NCBI RefSeq assembly: GCF_041435435.1
Contig: NZ_CP108494.1
Span: 1,550,001-1,614,000 of the forward strand
DNA length: 64,000 bases
Reading direction: 5' to 3'
Source: Streptomyces sp. NBC_01241
Lineage (GTDB): Bacteria; Actinomycetota; Actinomycetes; Streptomycetales; Streptomycetaceae
Under the pieces are notes generated by a model that ran no database searches, was not told the origin of the DNA, and was given only the letters and a program-made list of their open reading frames with translations. The position numbers and the translations under genes are program-made. Of the stretch, positions 59,263 through 64,000 are shown in pieces (the stretch's first letter is position 1; each line of letters opens with the position of its first letter).

Positions 59263-60215
59263 GCCGCGCGGTGTGCGAGCCTCCTCCGTAGCCATTGCAG
59301 CGCCGCCGCGCCCTGGGCACCCTGGAAGGCCCGCAGCGTCGGGAGGCCGGGCGGGGCGGGGCGCAGTGAACGGGAGACGAAGTAACCGCTCAGCGCGGTG
59401 AGTACCGCCGTCACTCCCGCCGGATCGGCGTTGCGGCCCAGCGGGTGGCTGGTGAAGACGGTCTCCGGGTCGGGGCCGCCCTGAGCCGCGACGCACGGCA
59501 GCATCACCAGCAGGTCGAACCAGGGCGCGGCCTTCAGCGCATGAGGCCAGTCGACGAAGACCACCCGTTCGTCCGTGAGCAGGATGTTGTCGGCCCGCAG
59601 GTCGCCATGGGCAAGGGAGTCCCCGGTAGCGGCCTCCGCCCAGTCGGACTCCAGCTCGGCGAGCAGGCCGAGGCGGCGTGCCGCCCAGGGGTCGAGTCGG
59701 CTCGTGTCCCCCTCGGCGAGCAGAGTCCGCCAGCCGCTGAACATCTCGGCCTTTCTCACGGCGACGGCAGGCGCCTCGATCGGGGCCGGGGTCAGGGCCG
59801 CACTCAGCTCACCGACCGCGGCCAGCACCCGGTCCAGCTCGGCGGGGTCCCAGGGGATGCGGGGCTGGTGGCCGTCGATGTCCTGGAGGACGAGGGCGAC
59901 CCGGGTGCCGTCGTCGTACGAACCGAGCAGCCGGGGCACGGGGGCGCCCGGGGGGAGAGCCGCGGTGTGCCGGGCCTCGGCGCGGTGCAGTTCCGGGCTG
60001 CCGGGATTCACTTCGGCGCTCACCGCCTTGACGAACGCGCGCCGCCCGTCCGCGAGCCGGACACGGGCGGCGACCCCTGGTGAGAAACCGCCGCTCTGAC
60101 TCCGTGCTTCGACGACGCGGGCACCGAGGATGTCCTCGACGGCGCCACGGACCGACGCGGGGAGGCCGGACCAGTGGTGCCGGACGCCGGTGGCGGGGGG
60201 AGCGATCACAACCAT
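59259..60215 (-). CDS. Aminoglycoside-phosphotransferase-like kinase
   Basis: 318 residues. Protein-kinase-like fold: ATP-binding Lys in RRAFVKAVSAEV, catalytic loop SLAHGDLRADNILL (HGDLxxxN) and metal-binding VFVDWPHAL. Members phosphorylate small molecules such as antibiotics, choline or sugars; the substrate is not deducible. ATG 60215 starts the conserved part. Confidence 0.88.
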   Translation of the reverse strand: MVVIAPPATGVRHHWSGLPASVRGAVEDILGARVVEARSQSGGFSPGVAARVRLADGRRAFVKAVSAEVNPGSPELHRAEARHTAALPPGAPVPRLLGSYDDGTRVALVLQDIDGHQPRIPWDPAELDRVLAAVGELSAALTPAPIEAPAVAVRKAEMFSGWRTLLAEGDTSRLDPWAARRLGLLAELESDWAEAATGDSLAHGDLRADNILLTDERVVFVDWPHALKAAPWFDLLVMLPCVAAQGGPDPETVFTSHPLGRNADPAGVTAVLTALSGYFVSRSLRPAPPGLPTLRAFQGAQGAAALQWLRRRLAHRAA

Positions 60216-60343
60216 CCGCGTATTTTCGCCACGGAGCCCGACGCACGCCACCGGTTTGTGCACGTGCGCCTTCCGGTGCGGCGAGCTGGTGCGGGGCGCC
60301 GCCGCGCCCGGCTCCGCCATGGCCGGGCACGCCGGGTTCCCCG

Positions 60344-61288
60344 CTACGCGTCCCGACCCGTCAGCGGCCTGTCCCGGCCCGTCAGCGACAGCAGGTCGCG
60401 TGCCGGCCCCGTCGGGCGGTGGCCGGAGGGCCAGACCGCGCGCAGTTGGCGCCTCAGCCGCACTCCGGCGATCGGGATCTTGACCAGGCGCCGGGAGGAC
60501 AGCTCCTCGCCGAGCGCCAGTTCGCTCAGCACGCAGGGGCCCGCGCCGCTCTGGGCCGCTCCCTTCACCGCGGTGGTCGAGGAGAGTTCGAGCAGTGGCT
60601 GGGCGAGGCCGCCGTGGACGGCCAGGGCCGCGTCCAGGACCTGGCGGGTGCCGGAGCCGTGCTCACGCAGGATCAGCGGGGTCGCGGCCAGCTCCTGCGG
60701 GGTCAGCGGCGTACGGCGACGGGCCCACGCGTGGGACGGGGCGACGACGACGACCAGCCGGTCGTGGGCGATGACCGTGCCGTCGAGGCCATCCGGCACG
60801 GACAGGCCCTCCACGAAGCCGAGGTCGGCCTCGCCGACGAGCAGCCGGCCCGCGACGGCCGCCGAGTTCCCGGCGAGCAGCGAGACCGCGGTGTCCGGCC
60901 GTTCGGCGCGCAGCGCTATCAGCCAGCCCGGCAGCAGGTATTCGGCGATGGTCATGGAGGCGGCGACCCGCAGCCGGGAGTCCCGCCGGTCGCGCAGCGC
61001 CTGCGCGCCCGCGTCGAACGCCTCGGCCGCCTCGACGATCCGGCGCGCCCAGTCGGTGACCAGCGCGCCCGCGTCGGTGAGCCGGGAACCGCGCGGCGAA
61101 CGGTCCAGCAGGGCAAGACCGAGCTGCCGTTCCATGGACCGGATGCGGCTGCTGGCCGCGGGCTGGGTGACGCCGACGTCGCGTGCCGCGCGCCCCAGGC
61201 TGCCGTGCCGGGCGACCGCGAGCAGCAGTTCCAGCGCACCGAGGTCGGGGACCCGGTGGGAGAGGGGGACATGTTCTTCGCCGGTCAT
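60344..61288 (-). CDS. LysR family transcriptional regulator
   Basis: 314 residues. N-terminal winged helix (LLLAVARHGSLGRAARDVGVTQPAASSRIRSMERQLG) and a periplasmic-binding-like effector domain. It is divergent from a TDT-type exporter gene; the intergenic palindrome overlaps its own start, so it probably autoregulates and activates the exporter. Confidence 0.9.
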   Translation of the reverse strand: MTGEEHVPLSHRVPDLGALELLLAVARHGSLGRAARDVGVTQPAASSRIRSMERQLGLALLDRSPRGSRLTDAGALVTDWARRIVEAAEAFDAGAQALRDRRDSRLRVAASMTIAEYLLPGWLIALRAERPDTAVSLLAGNSAAVAGRLLVGEADLGFVEGLSVPDGLDGTVIAHDRLVVVVAPSHAWARRRTPLTPQELAATPLILREHGSGTRQVLDAALAVHGGLAQPLLELSSTTAVKGAAQSGAGPCVLSELALGEELSSRRLVKIPIAGVRLRRQLRAVWPSGHRPTGPARDLLSLTGRDRPLTGRDA

Positions 61289-61305
61289 AAAGCCAGCTTA
61301 TGACC
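61283..61305. promoter_or_regulatory. LysR operator between regulator and TDT transporter
   Basis: Arms GGTCATAA and TTATGACC around 7 bases (AGCCAGC), a perfect T-N11-A type LysR box. The ATG of the LysR gene is inside the left arm. Confidence 0.7.
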
Positions 61306-61358
61306 TCATAGAGACGGAGTCTCTGGTGGGGTTCGTCCCCCGCCACGAAGATCGTGGC

Positions 61359-62510
61359 ATGGCCATCTTTCCGCAGACACAACACACCCCCGCCCCATAC
61401 CCGGCCGTCCTGCGGCTCCCTCGCCTGCGGTACGTCGGCCCCAACTGGTACGCAACCGTCATGGGCACCGCGATCGTCGCGAGCGCGGGTGCGACGCTGC
61501 CCGTGCGTGTCCCGGGACTGCGCGGTGCCTGCACCGTGGTGTGGGCGCTCGCGACGGTCATGCTCGCGGTCGTGCTCGCGGCCCGTGCCGGGCACTGGGC
61601 CGCCCATCGCGAGCAGGCCCGTACCCATCTGCTCGACCCCGCCGTCGCCCCGTTCTACGGCTGTCTCTCGATGGCCCTGCTGGCGGTCGGCGGCTCGTCG
61701 ATGGTGGTCGGCCGGGACGTCATCGGGCATGGGGCGGCGCTGGCCCTGGATGTGGTGCTGTACACGGCGGGCACGGTGATCGGGCTGGCCGCCGCGGTCG
61801 CGATTCCGTATCTGATGGTCGTACGCCACCGGGTCGAGCCCGGCACCGCGTCGCCGGTGTGGCTGCTGCCGGTGGTGGCGCCGATGGTCTCCGCGGCGCT
61901 GGGTCCGCTGCTGGTGCCGGAGCTGCCCGCCGGTCAGTGGCGGGAGTCGATGCTGCTGGCCTGTTACGCGATGTTCGGGCTGAGCCTGCTCGCCACGCTG
62001 GTGATGCTGCCGTTGATCTTCGCCCGGCTCGTCCACCAGGGCCCGCTGCCGCTCGTGCTGACGCCCACGCTGTTCCTGGTCCTCGGCCCGCTGGGCCAGT
62101 CGACGACGGCGGTCAATCAGCTCGCCGATGTGGCGCCGGGGGCGATCGGGGCACCGTACGACGTGGGGCTGGGGGTGTTCGCCGTGCTGTACGGGGTGCC
62201 GGTGATGGGCTTCGCGCTGATGTGGCTGGCGCTGGCCGTCGCGCTGGTCGTGCGCGCCGTCCGGAACGGCATGACGTTCAGCATGACGTGGTGGGGCTTC
62301 ACCTTCCCCGTCGGTACGTGTGTCACGGGCGCCGCGGGCCTGGCCCGGCACACGGGTCTCGCGGCGTACACCTGGCTGGCCGTCGCGCTGTACGTGCTGC
62401 TGGTGGCGGCGTGGGCGGTGGCCGGGCTGCGGACGCTGCGCGGGCTGCTCAGCGGAGCGCTGCTCGCAGCGCCGCAGGGGCCCGCACCAGTGACGGCCCG
62501 TACCACGTGA
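61359..62510 (+). CDS. TDT family transporter (TehA/tellurite-type or dicarboxylate)
   Basis: 383 residues, about ten helices. The opening VGPNWYATVMGTAIVASAGA and the later MTFSMTWWGFTFPVGTCVTG are landmarks of the TDT family, which includes tellurite-resistance TehA, sulfite efflux and malate transporters. LysR control suggests response to a small anion. The last 62 bp overlap the 3' end of the convergent binding-protein gene. Confidence 0.88.
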   Translation: MAIFPQTQHTPAPYPAVLRLPRLRYVGPNWYATVMGTAIVASAGATLPVRVPGLRGACTVVWALATVMLAVVLAARAGHWAAHREQARTHLLDPAVAPFYGCLSMALLAVGGSSMVVGRDVIGHGAALALDVVLYTAGTVIGLAAAVAIPYLMVVRHRVEPGTASPVWLLPVVAPMVSAALGPLLVPELPAGQWRESMLLACYAMFGLSLLATLVMLPLIFARLVHQGPLPLVLTPTLFLVLGPLGQSTTAVNQLADVAPGAIGAPYDVGLGVFAVLYGVPVMGFALMWLALAVALVVRAVRNGMTFSMTWWGFTFPVGTCVTGAAGLARHTGLAAYTWLAVALYVLLVAAWAVAGLRTLRGLLSGALLAAPQGPAPVTARTT

Positions 62511-63156
62511 GGAATCGCCCGTCGACGAGCGCGGCGGGCAGTGCGGGGAAGGCCTCGGGGCCGTCGTCCGCGGTGAAGCGGTACGGCTCGTCGGGCAGGA
62601 CGACGAGGTCGGCGCCCGCCGCGTTGAGCGCGTCGAGCGGGATACGGGGGTAGCGCTCGGCGTGGTCCGCGTAGACGTTCTCGACTCCGAGCCTGGCCAG
62701 CACGTCTCCGGCGAAGGTGTCGTGGCCCAGCACCATCCAGGGCCTGCGCCAGACGGGTACGACCGCACGGCGTGGGGCACGGGGCGGCGGGAGTGCGGCC
62801 CAGGCGGCCTCGGCCTCGTCCAGCCAGCGCGGCCTGGCCTGTCCGCAGGCGGTGGCCAGGACCCGTTCCAGTTCCTCGAAGGCCTGGTCGAGGGTGCGGA
62901 CCGTGGTGACGAGCACCTCGATGCCGGCGGCCCCGATCGCCGCGAGGCCGGGCTCGCGGTTCTCCTCCTCGTTGGCGACGACGAGATCGGGCCGGAGCGC
63001 GACGATCGCCGCCACGTCGGGATTCTTGGTGCCGCCGATCCGGGCCACGGTCAACCCGGGCGGATGGGTGCACCAGTCGGTGACGCCGACCAGCAGGCCG
63101 GGGGCGGTGACGGCGACGGCCTCGGTGAGCGAGGGGACCAGGGAGACGACGCGCAC
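62449..63156 (-). CDS. Helical-backbone metal-receptor-like protein (BtuF-related)
   Basis: 235 residues. Begins RVVSLVPSLTEAVAV and has IGGTKNPDVAAIVALRPDLVVANEEENR, a typical BtuF/TroA fold. No signal peptide, so it may be cytoplasmic, as with many actinobacterial homologues. It may bind cobalamin or another tetrapyrrole/metal ligand. No transporter genes are adjacent. Confidence 0.8.
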   Translation of the reverse strand: MRVVSLVPSLTEAVAVTAPGLLVGVTDWCTHPPGLTVARIGGTKNPDVAAIVALRPDLVVANEEENREPGLAAIGAAGIEVLVTTVRTLDQAFEELERVLATACGQARPRWLDEAEAAWAALPPPRAPRRAVVPVWRRPWMVLGHDTFAGDVLARLGVENVYADHAERYPRIPLDALNAAGADLVVLPDEPYRFTADDGPEAFPALPAALVDGRFLTWYGPSLVRAPAALRAALR

Positions 63157-63171
63157 GGCGGACAGCCTCTC

Positions 63172-63717
63172 TCAGCGACGCGGGTCGAAGGTGGCGTCGA
63201 TGTGCTCGGCCACCGCGACGACCAGCAGACGCGTACCGGGCACCGCGGCCCGCCAGCGGTGGCGCACGCCACCGGACAGGAACAGCGTGTCGCCCTGCTC
63301 CAGCCGGTACGCCTGCCCCTCGGCCTCCACCTCCGCCGCGCCCTGCACCACGTACATCACCTCGTCGTTGCGGTGCTGGAACTCGCGCCCGAGGTCGAGC
63401 TCGCCGGTGAACTCCAGGGCGCTGAGCTGATGGCGTCCGCGCACCACCCTGCGTACCCCGTCGCCCTCGCCCGCCCGTACGACATCGACGGCGCGCGCCG
63501 AGTCCGCGGCGGCGCGCAACCGCGCCGTGCTGGTCTCCAGCGCTTCGGCGACCCGGTCCAGGGAGCGGGCGCTGGGCCGGGCCCGCTCGTTCTCGATCTG
63601 GCTGAGGAACGGCACGGACAGGCCGCTACGGGTGGCGACCGCGGCCAGTGTGAGCCCCAGGGATCTGCGCCGTCGGCGGACCGCGGCGCCTACGCGGAGT
63701 GCTTCCTTGTCGTCCAT
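63172..63717 (-). CDS. XRE family regulator with C-terminal cupin
   Basis: 181 residues. HTH LGLTLAAVATRSGLSVPFLSQIENERARPS then a cupin barrel (FQHRNDEVMYVVQGAAEVEAEG, LEQGDTLFLSGGVRHRW). Small-molecule-responsive repressor. Direct repeats TTACGCA (two copies about 13 bp apart, 63763-63780) lie upstream and may be its operator. Confidence 0.88.
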   Translation of the reverse strand: MDDKEALRVGAAVRRRRRSLGLTLAAVATRSGLSVPFLSQIENERARPSARSLDRVAEALETSTARLRAAADSARAVDVVRAGEGDGVRRVVRGRHQLSALEFTGELDLGREFQHRNDEVMYVVQGAAEVEAEGQAYRLEQGDTLFLSGGVRHRWRAAVPGTRLLVVAVAEHIDATFDPRR

Positions 63718-63815
63718 GTCCGGCTCCCTCCCGACTCGTCATCCTCCCGGCTGCCGGCACATTACGCACACGGTTACGCAAGGTCGGCCGGTGGATGAGC
63801 GTCTTCCGGACAGCC

Positions 63816-63857
63816 GGAAGGGGTGGGTTACCGTCGTCGGCGGTGCCCACCCCTTCC
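63816..63857 (-). terminator. Terminator after the betaine-binding protein gene
   Basis: Perfect 12-bp arms GGAAGGGGTGGG and CCCACCCCTTCC with an 18-base loop, 24 bp after the stop at 63881. Confidence 0.7.
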
Positions 63858-63880
63858 CGTTTATCGGGTCCTGCAGGACT

Positions 63881-64000
63881 CTACTGCGGGGCCATCATGT
63901 CCGCGATGCCCGGATTCTTCTCCATCCAGGCCTTCACGGCCTCTTCCTCATGTCCCGCACCGCGCTTCTGGATCTGGTTCTCCAGGCCGGCGAGCTGGTC
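63881..64000 (-). CDS. Glycine betaine ABC transporter substrate-binding protein, 3' end
   Basis: Only the last 39 codons are in the window. They read LAGLENQIQKRGAGHEEEAV then WMEKNPGIADMMAPQ and TAG. This is the C-terminal lobe helix of ProX/OpuAC-type binding proteins for glycine betaine and choline. The remainder lies beyond the right edge. Confidence 0.7.
   Translation of the reverse strand, partial: DQLAGLENQIQKRGAGHEEEAVKAWMEKNPGIADMMAPQ

Overview
This window looks like a core segment of a Streptomyces chromosome. GC is very high, third positions are G/C biased, GTG and TTG starts are common, Shine-Dalgarno sites are of the GAGGA type, and several Tat signals are visible. The gene order (metNI, argGH, argCJBD-argR, pheST, infC-rpmI-rplT, a glnA-like gene) matches what I remember of the Streptomyces coelicolor chromosome, roughly SCO1557 to SCO1621. 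That comparison is from memory, not from a search.

Layout. 1-8761: methionine importer genes metN-metI preceded by a candidate Cys/Met leader peptide, two small membrane proteins, a GNAT acetyltransferase, a sigma factor, a Tat-exported glycerophosphodiesterase, an acyltransferase, and a TetR-controlled drug exporter. 8972-17396: an accessory island with a C-terminally truncated barstar-like gene, a DUF2750 gene, and a three-gene mobile-type operon (tyrosine integrase, small HTH protein, protein with nine zinc ribbons plus an integrase-like C-terminus). The third gene is split by a 3.4-kb IS21-family element that itself carries a DUF6882 gene. 17469-18440: a HAD-like gene and a sigma-factor remnant. 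18460-28786: aldo/keto reductase, then arginine biosynthesis (argH, argG, argR, argD, argB, argJ, argC) with ARG-box-like promoters, plus a flavin-type enzyme and a frameshifted L,D-transpeptidase. 28868-40640: GH15 hydrolase, cyclophilin, Clp-N/HTH regulator, MocR regulator diverging from a nonsense-interrupted EamA transporter, DUF1918, GHL10 hydrolase, hydroxyacyl-CoA dehydrogenase, Nudix hydrolase, NsdA-like TPR regulator and a PucR-family fragment. 40730-49463: translation genes pheS-pheT and infC-rpmI-rplT-rRNA/tRNA methyltransferase, with a PAS histidine kinase and an MFS remnant between them. 49464-64000: DUF1844, SseB, a mycosin with its proline-rich partner, a PLP aldolase/racemase-fold enzyme, an SDR-ALDH-GlnA-like-PuuD-like amine catabolism cluster, an APH-like kinase, a LysR/TDT-exporter pair, a metal-receptor-like binding protein, an XRE-cupin regulator, and the 3' end of a glycine-betaine binding protein.

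The most interesting part is 10190-17328. Removing the IS21 element together with one copy of its 5-bp target duplication rejoins the zinc-ribbon gene in frame. This reveals a poly-zinc-ribbon protein of about 680 residues that belongs to an integrase/HTH/zinc-ribbon trio. The same gene has two further lesions (a frameshift and a nonsense codon), so this copy is a decaying mobile system. Other pseudogenes (EamA, L,D-transpeptidase, PucR, MHS-type MFS, sigma factor) and a 43-bp dispersed repeat that has entered the pheT coding sequence show ongoing small-scale genome change.
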